A DNA stretch of 64,000 nucleotides, taken from NCBI RefSeq assembly GCF_003813865.1, contig NZ_RMVG01000013.1, positions 62,001 to 126,000 of the forward strand, given 5' to 3'. Position numbers and translations under genes: made by a program. Shown in pieces: positions 38,549 to 48,492 of the stretch. This stretch comes from Candidatus Pantoea deserta (GTDB taxonomy: Bacteria > Pseudomonadota > Gammaproteobacteria > Enterobacterales > Enterobacteriaceae). Within the stretch, counting starts at the first letter, position 1. Every line of letters begins with the position of its first letter. A model generated the notes under the pieces. That model did not search any database and was not told the origin of the DNA. It was given only the letters and a program-made list of their open reading frames with translations.

Positions 38549-38899
38549 TCACTCGGCCAGCATCGGTCCCAGCGGACGTCCGCCGAGCAAATGCATATGA
38601 ATGTGGTACACCTCCTGACCGCCGTGACGATTGCAGTTCACGATCAGACGATAGCCGTCTTCATCAATCCCTTCCGCGCGCGCGATTTTTGCCGCGACGG
38701 TAAACAAGCGGCCCAGCGCCTGCTCGTGCGCGGGCAGCGCGTCGTTGGCCGTGGGAATTAAGACATTGGGAACAATCAGAACATGAGTTGGCGCTTTGGG
38801 AGAAATGTCACGAAATGCGGTGACCAGTTCATCCTGATACACCACGTCAGCGGGGATTTCGCGACGGATGATTTTACTGAAAATGGTTTCTTCAGCCAT
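38549..38899 (-). CDS. hinT: Purine nucleoside phosphoramidase HinT
   Basis: HinT hydrolyses AMP-lysine and other purine phosphoramidates. It has 116 residues (E. coli 119). The histidine triad HIHMH is at 99-103, in the sequence [14 protein letters not shown]. The N-terminus [21 protein letters not shown] is typical of the family. It starts the minus-strand run hinT-ycfL-lpoB-thiK-nagZ-ycfP. Confidence 0.96.
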   Translation of the reverse strand: MAEETIFSKIIRREIPADVVYQDELVTAFRDISPKAPTHVLIVPNVLIPTANDALPAHEQALGRLFTVAAKIARAEGIDEDGYRLIVNCNRHGGQEVYHIHMHLLGGRPLGPMLAE

Positions 38900-39252
38900 G
38901 GTGCAATTCCTTAAGCCTGATTAACAGTCGATCAGTATGCGTGAGGAAATTGTTTTCTTTCAAGTTCAGTACCACTTTTCCCCGATCGACTGCCTGCCTT
39001 TGCAGCGTTTTTCGCCGTTGTTTTTACCTGTGCGCTGCTTCGCAAACTGCCGCTCTGCTTACCCGTAAAATGAAACGCTGTTTTATAAATTAGAAATGCG
39101 CCGCCCTTTTCTTTGCATTTTTGCCAGACAGCGACAGACCCTGTCGAAATTGCGAAGGTTTGCCCCGCGCTGCCGCTCTACTTTCATACCATTCCAGGAG
39201 TGTTGTCCGGGATACAAGGGATGTATGTCAATAACGATAAAGGAGCATCTGT
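38900..39252. other. Divergent control region hinT / rhiT
   Basis: About 350 bases without a supported gene. It holds the hinT promoter, a KdgR-like palindrome at 39067-39088 and a leader of about 160 bases before rhiT, ending in AAAGGAGCATCTGTATG. I could not place a RhaS or CRP site with confidence. Confidence 0.5.
39067..39088 (+). promoter_or_regulatory. KdgR-like operator upstream of rhiT
   Basis: TGAAACGCTGTTTTA (39071-39085) within A/T flanks fits the KdgR palindrome (TGAAAC-N3-GTTTCA) except for one half-site base. KdgR represses pectin-degradation genes in soft-rot bacteria. The site lies about 165 bases before the rhiT start. Confidence 0.55.
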
Positions 39253-40836
39253 ATGCGCTCACGTAAGATTGGTTTTGGTCACTATCTGGCTTACGGTTCC
39301 GGGGATTTCCTTGGAGCAGGCACCACGGCGTTAACTGCCGCCTGGCTGCTCTATTTCTATACAACCTTCTGCGGCCTGACGCCCATTGAAGCGACCTTTA
39401 TTTTTGCCACCGCGCGCGTGCTTGATGCGGTGGTCAGCCCGCTGATGGGCTTTCTGACCGATAACTTTGGCTCAACCTGGCTGGGCAAACGCTTTGGCCG
39501 ACGCAAATTTTTTATCCTGCTGGGTATCCCCTGCGTTTTTAGCTACAGCCTGATGTGGATTGGGGATATGAGCTTCTGGTGGTATCTCGCCACCTACCTG
39601 CTGTTTGATATTGTCTACACCATGATCCTGGTGCCTTACGAAACGCTGGTGCCGGAAATGACCGATGACTTTAAACAGAAAACCCGCTTCTCCGGCGCCC
39701 GTATTGCCCTGGCGCAGCTGTCGGCCATTCTGGCGGCGTTCCTGCCTGGCATCCTGATTGGCGCGCTGGGTAAAGAAAATCCCCACTCCTTCTTTTACGC
39801 CAGCCTGGTCTTTTCCATTATCTGCGCGCTGGTGCTGACGCTGGTCTGGCTCTTCACCTGGGAACGCGATCCTGATGACTTTTCTGAAGAGTCGCGTCGC
39901 GCTGAAGAGGAGAAACGCAAGCTGACGCTGCTTCAGAACCTGAAACGTCTCTATGTCGAACTGGCGTCGACGCTGCGTATCCGCATTTTCCGCCAGCATC
40001 TTGGCATGTATCTCGGCGGCTATATTGCGCAGGACGTCTTCAACGCCGTCTTTACCTGGTATGTGGTGTTTGTGCTGATGCAGAGCGCGCAGATCGCCTC
40101 TAACCTGATGGGCACCATGGCGGTGCTACAGTTTATCGCCGTGATGGGCATGATCCCCCTCTGCATCCGCATGGGACCGGCGCCAGCCTATCGTCTGGTG
40201 GTGGTGCTGTTCGCGGCGGCGGCCCTCTCTTACGCCGGGCTGTGGTATGCAGGCATGAATGACAACTTCTCCCTGCTTCTGCTGATTTCCGCGCTGGCGG
40301 GCCTGGGACGCGGCGGGATTAACTATGTGCCGTGGAATACCTACACCTATATCGCCGACGTAGATGAGGTTATTACCGGCCAGCGCCGCGAAGGCATCTT
40401 TGCCGGCATTATGACCCTGACCCGTAAAGCCTCTCAGGCAGGCGCGGTGATGCTGGTGGGAATCGTGCTGCAACTCTCTGGTTTTGTCTCTGGCCAGGCG
40501 ACGCAGACAGAGAGCGTAGGCCACACCATTCTTGGCATCCTCAGCATCGGTACGCTGTGCGTGCTGGCCTGCGGCTTTATCGTTTCGCTGCGCTTTAAGC
40601 TCAATCTGCAAACGCACACCGTGCTGCGCGAAGAGACCCTGAAAATGCGTGAAGCCGACCGCGTCCTGCCCGAACGTATTACGCCGGAAGCCCGTGACAT
40701 TGTCGAAACCCTCGCGGGCATGCCTTACGAAAACCTGTGGGGCAATAACAACATTGGCTACCTCAACCGTCATAAACCGGCCGCGCCGACGCTGAAGTCT
40801 GCGCGTACTACCGCTTCTCCCTTACTACGACCTTGA
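39253..40836 (+). CDS. rhiT: Rhamnogalacturonide transporter RhiT (GPH family)
   Basis: This 527-residue protein is a cation symporter of the glycoside-pentoside-hexuronide family with about 12 membrane segments. Family features include GFLTDN...KRFGRRKFFIL after segment 2 and VPYETLVPEM. It is co-transcribed with a GH105 hydrolase 17 bases downstream, the arrangement of Dickeya rhiT-rhiN, where RhiT imports unsaturated rhamnogalacturonan oligosaccharides. The charged C-terminal tail of about 70 residues is cytoplasmic. The substrate is inferred from that pairing and from the KdgR-like box. It occupies the place of fhuE in E. coli. Confidence 0.8.
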   Translation: MRSRKIGFGHYLAYGSGDFLGAGTTALTAAWLLYFYTTFCGLTPIEATFIFATARVLDAVVSPLMGFLTDNFGSTWLGKRFGRRKFFILLGIPCVFSYSLMWIGDMSFWWYLATYLLFDIVYTMILVPYETLVPEMTDDFKQKTRFSGARIALAQLSAILAAFLPGILIGALGKENPHSFFYASLVFSIICALVLTLVWLFTWERDPDDFSEESRRAEEEKRKLTLLQNLKRLYVELASTLRIRIFRQHLGMYLGGYIAQDVFNAVFTWYVVFVLMQSAQIASNLMGTMAVLQFIAVMGMIPLCIRMGPAPAYRLVVVLFAAAALSYAGLWYAGMNDNFSLLLLISALAGLGRGGINYVPWNTYTYIADVDEVITGQRREGIFAGIMTLTRKASQAGAVMLVGIVLQLSGFVSGQATQTESVGHTILGILSIGTLCVLACGFIVSLRFKLNLQTHTVLREETLKMREADRVLPERITPEARDIVETLAGMPYENLWGNNNIGYLNRHKPAAPTLKSARTTASPLLRP

Positions 40837-40853
40837 AATGATAGGAATGAACC

Positions 40854-41993
40854 ATGACTGTATTTCCTGTGAAACAGAGTGCTCTTTTGTGCCAACCGGA
40901 ATTTCTGCTGCCGCGCCAGGAGCTGTTGCAACTGATTCACAAACTGACGCAAAACCTGGTAAACATTACCGATGAAACCGGTGAGTTCCTGCTGCGTCTC
41001 GATGACGGACGCGTGATTGATACCAAAGGCTGGGCAGGCTGGGAGTGGACGCACGGCATCGGTCTGTACGGTATGCTGCACTACTATCAGCAGACCGGCG
41101 ATCGGCAGACGCTGAACATTATCGATGACTGGTTCGCCGCGCGAATGGCGGAAGGCACGCCCACCAAGAATGTGAACACGGTCGCGCCCTTCCTGACGCT
41201 GGCCTATCGCTATGAAGAGACCGCCAACGCCGCCTGGCGTCCGGTGCTGGAGCGCTGGGCCGAATGGGTGATGTATGAGATGCCGCGCACCGAGCAAGGC
41301 GGTTTGCAGCATATCGTCTACAACAATGAAAACCATCAGCAACTGTGGGACGACACGCTGATGATGAGCGTGATGGCGCTGGCTAAAATCGGCCAGCTGC
41401 TGGATCGCCCGGAATTTGTTGAGGAAGCCAGCTATCAGTTCCTGCTGCACACGCAGTACCTGATGGATCGTCAGACTGGTCTGTGGTTCCACGGCTGGAA
41501 CTTCGAGGGTCGCCATAACTTCGCGAATGCCCGCTGGGCGCGCGGCAATAGCTGGCTGACTATCGTTATTCCCGACTTCCTGGAGATGATGAACTGGCCG
41601 GAACAGCATGCGACGCGTCGTTTCCTGTTGCAGGTACTGGAGAGCCAGGTAAAAGCGCTGCGCGACTGCCAGCATCCGAGCGGCCTGTGGCATACGCTGC
41701 TGGACGATCCCGACAGCTATCTGGAGGCGTCAGCGACGGCGGGTTTCGCCTACGGCATTATCAAGGCGGTGCGTAAGCGCTATCTCAGCGCCGAGTATCT
41801 GCCTACCGGCCTCAATGCGCTGCGCGGCGTGATGGCTAACATCGATGAAGACGGCGAGCTGAAGCAGGTGTCGTTCGGTACCGCGATGGGCAGCGATCTT
41901 GATTATTATCGCAACGTTCCGCTGACGTCGATGCCCTACGGACAGGCAATGGCGCTGTTGTGTCTGACCGAGTATCTTCGGGCCTATCTCTGA
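40854..41993 (+). CDS. rhiN: Unsaturated rhamnogalacturonyl hydrolase RhiN (GH105)
   Basis: RhiN removes the unsaturated galacturonyl end from rhamnogalacturonan oligosaccharides in the cytoplasm. It has 379 residues with an (alpha/alpha)6-barrel pattern. The catalytic aspartate lies in QLWDDTLMMSV (Asp166/Asp167), the equivalent of Asp143 of YteR. The aromatic segments GWAGWEWTHGIG and GLWFHGWNF line the substrate pocket. There is no signal peptide. It is the second gene of rhiTN, 17 bases after rhiT, and ends in a strong terminator. Confidence 0.85.
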   Translation: MTVFPVKQSALLCQPEFLLPRQELLQLIHKLTQNLVNITDETGEFLLRLDDGRVIDTKGWAGWEWTHGIGLYGMLHYYQQTGDRQTLNIIDDWFAARMAEGTPTKNVNTVAPFLTLAYRYEETANAAWRPVLERWAEWVMYEMPRTEQGGLQHIVYNNENHQQLWDDTLMMSVMALAKIGQLLDRPEFVEEASYQFLLHTQYLMDRQTGLWFHGWNFEGRHNFANARWARGNSWLTIVIPDFLEMMNWPEQHATRRFLLQVLESQVKALRDCQHPSGLWHTLLDDPDSYLEASATAGFAYGIIKAVRKRYLSAEYLPTGLNALRGVMANIDEDGELKQVSFGTAMGSDLDYYRNVPLTSMPYGQAMALLCLTEYLRAYL

Positions 41994-42002
41994 GTGTCGC
42001 TT

Positions 42003-42027
42003 AAAAGCCCCGTTAAGGGGCTTTTTT
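42003..42027 (+). terminator. Terminator after rhiN
   Basis: AAAAGCCCC-GTTAA-GGGGCTTTTTT, nine pairs, nine bases beyond the rhiN stop. Confidence 0.9.
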
Positions 42028-42029
42028 AT

Positions 42030-42408
42030 TGCCGGGTTAAAGAGCACCCCGTCCAGAGTGGATTGTGGGCTGTCCACCCCAACGGCATATCCCCCAGGGA
42101 AATTCCAGTCGCGTCACACCCTTCTAAGGTATGCCCATCATGTGTCGCATTCCCGCCATGCCTGACGCGCCCTCGCCCGCGGCGTTAACTTTACCGACCC
42201 CTGAAAACGGCGCTACCGGCAGGCGCAACGCTGAGCCACAGAGAGAGAGCAAACAGGATGGCGAAGATAGCAAGTTCGTTCAGGATGCTCTGACCAGGCT
42301 GACCGCGGATGCGGGTGACGCAGAAGGGAAAACAGAGGGGAGCGCTGACAGCAGCGAGAGAAGACGTACCCGCCCGCGGCGTAGCAGCCGCAGGCGGGTA
42401 TCTGGCCG
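42030..42408. other. Noncoding gap rhiN / ptsG
   Basis: About 380 bases. Open frames of 98 and 71 codons run on the plus strand (42131-42427, 42309-42524), but the first has a ribosome site too close to its ATG, both overlap the ptsG end and neither resembles a protein I know. No trace of fhuE was recognised. The ptsG hairpin lies at 42367-42400. Otherwise I see nothing definite. Confidence 0.4.
42367..42400 (-). terminator. Hairpin after ptsG
   Basis: TACCCGCC pairs with GGCGGGTA, and GCGGC inside pairs with GCCGC. No long T-run follows on the minus strand, so it may terminate weakly. Confidence 0.5.
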
Positions 42409-43842
42409 TTACATACTGCGGATGTAATCGTCCATATCGGTTTTCAGGTTATCGGATTTGGTGCCGAAAATCGCCTGAACGCCAGAACCTGCTACCACCA
42501 CGCCGCGCGCGCCGAGGCTTTTAAGCTCGTTCTGATCGACCTTGCTCACATCCGCCACGCTGACGCGCAGGCGAGTAATGCAGGCATCCAGGTTGGTGAT
42601 GTTCTCTTTGCCGCCGAATGCCGTAACCAGCTTACCTGCCATTTCGCTGCCGGTAGCCGACGTCGTCTCGCTCGTTGTCTCTTCGCGACCCGGCGTTTTC
42701 AGGTTCAGCTTCACAATCAGCACGCGGAAAATGGTGTAGTAAACCAGACCGTAAATGATGCCGATAATCGGGAACAGCCAGATCTTGCTGCTGTTGCCGC
42801 TCAGCACAATAAAGTCGATCAGGCCGTGCGAGAAGCTGGTGCCGTCACGCATGCCGAGCAGAATACAGATCGGGAACGCCAGGCCGGCCAGGATAGCATG
42901 GATAACATACAGGATCGGGGCCACGAACATGAACGAGAACTCGATCGGCTCAGTAATGCCGGTCAGGAACGCGGTCAGCGCAGCGGAGATCATGATGCCG
43001 CCTACTTTGGCGCGGTTTTCAGGCTTCGCAGAGTGCCAGATAGCAATGGCAGCCGCCGGCAGGCCATACATTTTGAACAGGAAGCCGCCTGACAGTTTGC
43101 CCGCGGTTGGGTCGCCCGCCATATAGCGCGGAATATCGCCGTGGAATACCTGCCCTGCCGCATTGGTAAATTCGCCAATCTGCATCTGGAAAGGAACGTT
43201 CCAGATATGATGCAGACCGAAAGGCACCAGCGCGCGCTCGATTACCCCGTAAATGCCGAAAGCGACCACCGGGTTCTGATAAGCAGCCCACTGCGAGAAC
43301 TCCTGAATCGCCGCGCCAATCGGCGGCCAGACAAAGGAGAGCAGCACGCCCAGGATAATCGCCGCCAGGCCGGAAATAATCGGCACAAAGCGTTTACCGG
43401 CAAAGAAGCCCAGATATTCCGGCAGCTTAATACGGTAGAAGCGGTTAAACATATAGGCCGCAATCGCACCGGCGATGATGCCGCCCAGCACGCCCGTATC
43501 CGCCAGATGCTTGGCGGCGATCTCTTCGGCAGAAAGATGCAGTACCAGCGGCGCAACCACCGCCATGGTTTTCACCATGATGCCGTAAGCGACAACCGCC
43601 GCCAGTGCGGACACGCCGTCGTTATTGGTAAAGCCGAGCGCCACGCCAATAGCGAAGATCAGCGGCATATTGGCAAATACCGAACCGCCCGCTTCAGCCA
43701 TAACGTGTGAAACCACCGCTGGCAGCCAGCTGAAGTTTGCCGAACCTACACCTAATAAAATGCCGGCGATCGGCAGAACCGATACCGGCAGCATGAGCGA
43801 TTTACCGACCTTTTGCAGGTTCGCAAATGCGTTCTTGAACAT
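42409..43842 (-). CDS. ptsG: Glucose PTS permease EIICB-Glc
   Basis: PtsG imports and phosphorylates glucose. It has 477 residues, exactly the E. coli length, and very high similarity. The EIIC membrane domain (about 1-385) has about ten segments and the conserved [12 protein letters not shown]. The EIIB domain carries the phosphorylated Cys421 in [10 protein letters not shown]. The upstream region keeps a CRP site, an Mlc-like operator and the SgrS pairing segment over the ribosome site. It reads away from ycfH, which lies upstream as in E. coli. Confidence 0.98.
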   Translation of the reverse strand: MFKNAFANLQKVGKSLMLPVSVLPIAGILLGVGSANFSWLPAVVSHVMAEAGGSVFANMPLIFAIGVALGFTNNDGVSALAAVVAYGIMVKTMAVVAPLVLHLSAEEIAAKHLADTGVLGGIIAGAIAAYMFNRFYRIKLPEYLGFFAGKRFVPIISGLAAIILGVLLSFVWPPIGAAIQEFSQWAAYQNPVVAFGIYGVIERALVPFGLHHIWNVPFQMQIGEFTNAAGQVFHGDIPRYMAGDPTAGKLSGGFLFKMYGLPAAAIAIWHSAKPENRAKVGGIMISAALTAFLTGITEPIEFSFMFVAPILYVIHAILAGLAFPICILLGMRDGTSFSHGLIDFIVLSGNSSKIWLFPIIGIIYGLVYYTIFRVLIVKLNLKTPGREETTSETTSATGSEMAGKLVTAFGGKENITNLDACITRLRVSVADVSKVDQNELKSLGARGVVVAGSGVQAIFGTKSDNLKTDMDDYIRSM

Positions 43843-43850
43843 AGCCTGAA

Positions 43851-43863
43851 GCTCCTGAGTATG
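43851..43863 (-). promoter_or_regulatory. SgrS pairing segment in the ptsG 5' UTR
   Basis: On the minus strand CATACTCAGGAGC, including the ribosome site, is identical to the E. coli ptsG segment paired by the small RNA SgrS under glucose-phosphate stress. It lies nine bases before the start codon. SgrS itself is not in the window. Confidence 0.7.
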
Positions 43864-43934
43864 AGTGCGATTTTGCGCAGTGCGCGAGGTTATGGGGGAG
43901 GATCCACAACCCAGTGACGGTGACCGCCTTTTAA

Positions 43935-43955
43935 TTATTACGAAGGGTAAAATAA
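43935..43955 (-). promoter_or_regulatory. Mlc-like operator of ptsG
   Basis: The 21-bp site begins TTATTA and ends AAAATAA, an A/T-flanked palindrome like the Mlc consensus. It lies close to the expected transcription start. Mlc represses ptsG in E. coli when glucose is absent. Confidence 0.5.
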
Positions 43956-43970
43956 ATAAGCTGACGTTAC

Positions 43971-43986
43971 TTTGATGGCTATCACG
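43971..43986 (-). promoter_or_regulatory. CRP site of ptsG
   Basis: On the minus strand CGTGATAGCCATCAAA matches TGTGA-N6-TCACA at eight of ten positions and differs by one base from the E. coli ptsG CRP site as I recall it. Confidence 0.7.
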
Positions 43987-44057
43987 TTTCCTGGATTAGC
44001 TGGCGCGGAGATCGGTGGATTCTTACAGACTCAGCAGTATTTTTCACCATAAAACAG

Positions 44058-44083
44058 TAGCCCTGTCGCCTGAAACAGGGCTA
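44058..44083 (-). terminator. Hairpin after ycfH
   Basis: TAGCCCTGT and ACAGGGCTA pair over an eight-base loop; on the minus strand ACTGTTTTA follows. It lies about 43 bases beyond the ycfH stop, before the ptsG promoter. Confidence 0.65.
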
Positions 44084-44126
44084 TTTATCAGTATGACCGA
44101 ATTATTACAGGTGCTGAAATAAAACC

Positions 44127-44918
44127 TCAGCGGCTGAGACGCGACGCCGGGATCTGGAAAAGCGTAGCGAAATTCTGCGTCGTGGCCGCTGCAAAAGTTT
44201 CAATATCCACGCCTTTTAGCACGGCAAGGTAGTCTGCCACATCGCGCGTATAGGCGGGCTGATTCTCTTTGCCGCGGTAAGGCACCGGCGCCAGATAGGG
44301 CGAGTCCGTTTCAACCAACATACGGTCCAGAGGAACATAGCGTGCGGCTTCGCGCAGCTGTTCGGCATTGCGAAAGGTTACAATGCCGGAAAAAGAGATA
44401 TAGAAGCCCATATCCAGTAGTTTTGCCGCGGTGGCCTGATCTTCGGTGAAGCAGTGCAGCACGCCGCCGCAGCGCTCGACCTGCTCTTCGCGCAATATCG
44501 CCAGCGTATCGTCACGCGCGTCGCGGGTGTGCACGATAATCGGCTTATTAAGCGCAATGCCGGTGCGGATATGCTCGCGGAACGACGCCTGCTGCTGCGC
44601 TTTGGTCTCCTGCTGATAGTAGTAGTCGAGACCGGTTTCCCCCAGCGCGACGACGCGAGGATCGGCAGCCAGACGGCGGAACTCGTCGACGTCGTAAGGC
44701 TCTTCCTGATTCAGCGGATGAACGCCGACCGAAAGCGCAATATTTTCCCGCTCGCCCACCAGCGCTTTCAGCGTATGAAAACCCGGCAGCGTGGTCGCAA
44801 TGGCCAGCATAAACTTCACGTCGCGCGCGGCGGCTTTCGCAATCACATCATCCAGATCGCGATGGTTCTTTTCGTAATCCAGGCCATCAAGATGGCAGTG
44901 GGAGTCCACAATAAACAT
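44127..44918 (-). CDS. ycfH: TatD-family metal-dependent hydrolase YcfH
   Basis: This 263-residue protein (E. coli 265) belongs to the TatD DNase-like metallohydrolases. Metal ligands are visible in DSHCHLDG (5-12), [25 protein letters not shown] and the late VETDSPYL. The substrate of YcfH is not established; TatD homologues are 3'-5' exonucleases or deacylases. It follows holB after 18 bases in the tmk-holB-ycfH operon. Confidence 0.94.
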   Translation of the reverse strand: MFIVDSHCHLDGLDYEKNHRDLDDVIAKAAARDVKFMLAIATTLPGFHTLKALVGERENIALSVGVHPLNQEEPYDVDEFRRLAADPRVVALGETGLDYYYQQETKAQQQASFREHIRTGIALNKPIIVHTRDARDDTLAILREEQVERCGGVLHCFTEDQATAAKLLDMGFYISFSGIVTFRNAEQLREAARYVPLDRMLVETDSPYLAPVPYRGKENQPAYTRDVADYLAVLKGVDIETFAAATTQNFATLFQIPASRLSR

Positions 44919-44936
44919 AATTTGTCTCGTATAGCG

Positions 44937-45926
44937 TTAAGCGACAACGCCAGGCTTACGTTTATCAGCCCAGCTCAGAAGTCGGTCGGTTAACAAAAGT
45001 TCGCGGTTAACGGCGGCAACATAGAGTAGTTGCTCGCGGCACTGCATCCATTCGCGCGCGCTTTCGTCCAGCGCGCGCGCAGAGTAGGTGTCGGCCAGCA
45101 GGGCAATCGCATCCTGACGATCGGGGTTGCTCAGCCAGCGCGTGGCGCCCTGCTGCCATTTCAACGCGTCCACCAGCAGCGCTAACAGCCAGCTGATGCG
45201 CACGGCCACGTCGTCGCTGTTCAGTAAGGGCAACAGCTGGAGAATGTCCTGCTGTAGCGCGCCGGGGAGCGCGTCGCACAGGCTGTCCCGCGCCTTCCAG
45301 CGCGCAGGCTCCAGCAGTTGCAGCGCGGCGGCGGGCGCGCCGGCGCTAAGACGCAGCGCGGTTTGCAGCGCCGCTTCGTCCTGCGGCATCTGGCGGCTCA
45401 GCCATTGCAGGCTCTGCGCCTCATCCGGCGGTGTCAGCGTCAGCGCGACGCAGCGGCTGCGCAGCGTGGCTAACAGCCGGGAAGATTCGCGGCTTGACAG
45501 GAAAAACCAGCAGTTGGCCGGCGGTTCTTCCAGCGTTTTCAACAGCGCATTCGCTGCCGATTCGCTCAGCTGCTCGGCATCGGGCAGCCAGACGACTTTC
45601 GCGCCGCCCTGCTGGGCAAAGCGGGAGAGCTTTTCCGTTACCTGGCGCACCGCGTCAATGCCCAGCGTGCTTTTTCCCTTTTCCGCCTCCAGCCGATACC
45701 AGTCAGGATGCGTCTGCGCCTGCATAAGCTGGCAGCCATGACAGACGCCGCAGCTTTTCAGCCCCTCCGGCTGCTGGCACATCAGCCAGCGGCTCACCCC
45801 CCATACCAGCGCATCGTCGCCCATGCCGTTGATGGCCTGAATCAGCAGCGCATGGTGGGCGCGTCCAGCCTGATGCTGGCCGATAATATGCCGGTAGGGC
45901 TGATTCAGCCACGGATACCAGTTCAT
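44937..45926 (-). CDS. holB: DNA polymerase III delta' subunit
   Basis: HolB is the stator of the clamp-loader complex. It has 329 residues (E. coli 334), diverged in the C-terminal third. The AAA+ N-domain lacks a working P-loop, as in all delta' proteins. The zinc module has Cys50, Cys59, Cys62 and Cys65 (CGVCHGC). The arginine-finger region is in LLATLRSRC. It overlaps tmk by four bases. Confidence 0.93.
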   Translation of the reverse strand: MNWYPWLNQPYRHIIGQHQAGRAHHALLIQAINGMGDDALVWGVSRWLMCQQPEGLKSCGVCHGCQLMQAQTHPDWYRLEAEKGKSTLGIDAVRQVTEKLSRFAQQGGAKVVWLPDAEQLSESAANALLKTLEEPPANCWFFLSSRESSRLLATLRSRCVALTLTPPDEAQSLQWLSRQMPQDEAALQTALRLSAGAPAAALQLLEPARWKARDSLCDALPGALQQDILQLLPLLNSDDVAVRISWLLALLVDALKWQQGATRWLSNPDRQDAIALLADTYSARALDESAREWMQCREQLLYVAAVNRELLLTDRLLSWADKRKPGVVA

Positions 45927-46555
45927 GCCTGCTGTTCCAGCCAGCGCGTCAGCGTGGCTTTAATGGCCTGCGTTACGCGGTCAAGCGACTGCGTGGCGTC
46001 GATAGTCAGGATTGTGCTGTCTTCAGCCGCCAGCGCAAGATAACGTTCCCGCGTGCGCTCAAAGAAACGCAGCGACTCCTGCTCAATACGATCCAGCTCG
46101 CCGCGCGCGCGGGCGCGCTGTAACCCAATCTCCGGCGTCACATCGAGATAGAGCGTCAGGTCGGGACAGAAGTCGCCCAGCACGGCGTCGCGCAAGGTGC
46201 GCATCAGCGCGCTGTCCAGCCCGCGTCCGCCGCCCTGATACGCCTGCGAGGAGAGATCGTGACGATCGCCAATCACCCAGGCGCCGCGCGCCAGCGCAGG
46301 CTTGATGACGGTGTCCACCAGCTGGACGCGCGCGGCATAGAGCATCAGCAGCTCCGCCTTAGCGGTGACCTGCTCCCCTTCAATGCCCTGCTTTACCAGT
46401 ACGCGCAGCTGCTCCGCCAGCGGCGTGCCGCCTGGCTCGCGGGTAAAAACCATCTCCTCGATCCCCTGCTCACGCAGCGTGGCGACCACGGCGTCGCGCG
46501 CGGTGGTTTTTCCGGCCCCTTCCAGACCTTCAATGACGATAAACTTACTTTTCAT
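45923..46555 (-). CDS. tmk: Thymidylate kinase
   Basis: Tmk phosphorylates dTMP to dTDP. It has 210 residues (E. coli 213). The P-loop GLEGAGKT is at 10-17, the [15 protein letters not shown] segment binds dTMP, and the lid region [14 protein letters not shown] is of the bacterial type. It overlaps the end of mltG by 11 bases and holB by four. Confidence 0.96.
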   Translation of the reverse strand: MKSKFIVIEGLEGAGKTTARDAVVATLREQGIEEMVFTREPGGTPLAEQLRVLVKQGIEGEQVTAKAELLMLYAARVQLVDTVIKPALARGAWVIGDRHDLSSQAYQGGGRGLDSALMRTLRDAVLGDFCPDLTLYLDVTPEIGLQRARARGELDRIEQESLRFFERTRERYLALAAEDSTILTIDATQSLDRVTQAIKATLTRWLEQQA

Positions 46556-47564
46556 CTTTTTCCTTCAGCGCCTGACGGTAAAGCTGCACGGCCCGGTTAT
46601 GACTGGCAAGATTAGTGGTAAAGGTATGGCCGCCTTTTCCGTCGGCAACAAAATAGAGGTAATCCGTTTTTTCAGGATGCGCGGCGGCCTCCAGCGAGGC
46701 TCTGCCCGGCACGGCGATTGGACCTGGCGGTAAGCCGCTAATGGTATAGGTATTGTAATCGGTTGGCGTCTCAAGGTCTTTACGCGTCAGCACGCCGCTA
46801 TATTTGTCGCCCATGCCATAGATCACGGTAGGATCGGTTTGCAGCTTCATGCCGGTGCGTAAGCGATTGATAAACACCGAAGCGACGCGGGCGCGCTCGG
46901 CGCTGACCGCGGTCTCTTTTTCAATAATCGAGGCCATCGTCACCATTTCCTGCGGATTCTTATAGGGCAGATGGTCCATCCGCCCCTGCCAGATCTTCTC
47001 CACCAGCGCCGTCATGCGGCTATGGGCGCGCTGCAATATCGCCATATCGGTGGTATTTGCGGTATAGAGCCAGGTGTCCGGATAGAAACTGCCCTCAAGC
47101 ATGCGCGGCTCGATATTCAGCGCCGCCGCCAGCGTCTCGACGCTGTCGTCTTTCAACGTGTGTCTGATATAGGGCGCGGAACGGAGTTCAGCCAGCCATT
47201 CGCTCAGCCGCTGCCCTTCCACCAGCCTGAGCGGAAACTGCGCCTCTTTGCCGCTGGCAAGCAGCTCAAGCAGCGCGCGCACCGTCATGCCCTTCTCCAG
47301 CCGATAGGTGCCCGCTTTGAAGCGGGCCAGCTCAGGCTCTAGCTTGAGCAGCGGGCCGAACCAGATGCTCTGTGGGATCAGATGCTGGCTCTCCAGCTGC
47401 GCTTCCAGCACGACACGGCCGGTGCCGGCAGGCAAGGTGTAGAGGGTTTGCTGGTCAATGGGTAACGGCGTTGCGGCAAAGCGCTTGATCTGCCAGTAAC
47501 TAAAGATCGCCGCAAGGATCGCTATCACCGTGGCGACGATGAGAAAGGTTTTAATTCGACTCAT
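46545..47564 (-). CDS. mltG: Endolytic murein transglycosylase MltG
   Basis: MltG (YceG) cuts nascent peptidoglycan strands and may act as a terminator of glycan polymerisation. From [16 protein letters not shown] it has 339 residues (E. coli 340). One membrane anchor (about 5-25) is followed by a periplasmic LysM-like part and the YceG catalytic domain. The essential glutamate is in [10 protein letters not shown] (Glu217 by alignment with E. coli Glu218). The start overlaps the pabC stop by four bases. Confidence 0.95.
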   Translation of the reverse strand: MSRIKTFLIVATVIAILAAIFSYWQIKRFAATPLPIDQQTLYTLPAGTGRVVLEAQLESQHLIPQSIWFGPLLKLEPELARFKAGTYRLEKGMTVRALLELLASGKEAQFPLRLVEGQRLSEWLAELRSAPYIRHTLKDDSVETLAAALNIEPRMLEGSFYPDTWLYTANTTDMAILQRAHSRMTALVEKIWQGRMDHLPYKNPQEMVTMASIIEKETAVSAERARVASVFINRLRTGMKLQTDPTVIYGMGDKYSGVLTRKDLETPTDYNTYTISGLPPGPIAVPGRASLEAAAHPEKTDYLYFVADGKGGHTFTTNLASHNRAVQLYRQALKEKDEK

Positions 47565-48373
47565 TTTGCTTCCATAAAATAACAACTGTCCTGTAACCAG
47601 TGACAGAGCTGGCGATCGCTGAACGATCGGCTATCTATCTGCCGCACCGGCAAGACCGGCATCAGCGCATTGCAGATAACCACCTCGTCGGCCGCGAGCA
47701 GCTGCACGGGTTTAGCTCGTACCACGTGACAAACCTGGCCCGCCGCCGCTATCTGCGCCATCAGATAACGCCGCATTATGCCGTCCACGCCTGAGGCCGT
47801 CAGATCGGGCGTAAAAATACGTTCGCCCTGTCGCCAGAATAAATTGGCCGCACAGCATTCCACCACGTAGCCCGCAGTGTCAAGCACCAGCGCCTCGTCA
47901 GCTTCGCTCTGGTCGAGATGTGCGCGGATTAGCACCTGCTCCAGACGGTTCAGATGCTTAATCCCCGCCAGTAAAGGGTTCTGCGCCAGCGGGACAGGAC
48001 TGGTTTCCAGCCTGACGCCCTGCTGTTGCAGCGCCTGATAGTGCTGCGGCCAGGGGGAGACAGAGACAATTCGCGTCGCGCAATGAATGCCCTGGCGACT
48101 GTAGCCGCGGCCGCCGGAACCGGCGCTGATAATCACCTTTAACACCGCCTCGACTTGCAGCTCAGCGGCGGCGCGCATTTCGCTTTCCAGCCGAGTCCAG
48201 TCGACACCGGGCATCATCAGCCGCGCGCAGCCCTCGCGCAGGCGTTGCAGATGCGCGTCCAGCAGCAGAATCTGGCCGTTGCGTACCGCCGCCGTGGTAA
48301 AGCAGCCATCGCCGAACTGGGTCGCGCGATCGCTGGCGGCCAGCGACGTCTGCTCAACTCCGTTAATCCACAT
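47561..48373 (-). CDS. pabC: Aminodeoxychorismate lyase
   Basis: PabC releases pyruvate from 4-amino-4-deoxychorismate to give p-aminobenzoate for folate. It is a class IV PLP enzyme of 270 residues (E. coli 269). The PLP lysine is Lys139 in [10 protein letters not shown], and the family segment [18 protein letters not shown] is near the N-terminus. It starts the run pabC-mltG-tmk-holB-ycfH, separated from fabF by a terminator. Confidence 0.95.
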   Translation of the reverse strand: MWINGVEQTSLAASDRATQFGDGCFTTAAVRNGQILLLDAHLQRLREGCARLMMPGVDWTRLESEMRAAAELQVEAVLKVIISAGSGGRGYSRQGIHCATRIVSVSPWPQHYQALQQQGVRLETSPVPLAQNPLLAGIKHLNRLEQVLIRAHLDQSEADEALVLDTAGYVVECCAANLFWRQGERIFTPDLTASGVDGIMRRYLMAQIAAAGQVCHVVRAKPVQLLAADEVVICNALMPVLPVRQIDSRSFSDRQLCHWLQDSCYFMEAK

Positions 48374-48452
48374 AGCGCTCTCTCGCCGATAAAAGCGCTA
48401 TGGTACCGCTTTATCGCAGCGGGATCTGTTTCCGGTTTTTTCCAGACAAAAA

Positions 48453-48474
48453 AAGGCCCGCATTTGCGGGCCTT
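48453..48474 (-). terminator. Terminator after fabF
   Basis: AAGGCCCGC-ATTT-GCGGGCCTT, nine pairs, with an A-run that gives a T-run on the minus strand. Confidence 0.9.
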
Positions 48475-48492
48475 CTGGCAGAACGTGAATAA

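Noticed and set aside
42131..42427. 98-codon plus-strand frame between rhiN and ptsG
   Set aside because: Low-complexity, ribosome site too close to the ATG, overlaps the ptsG end and its hairpin; listed only as part of the gap.
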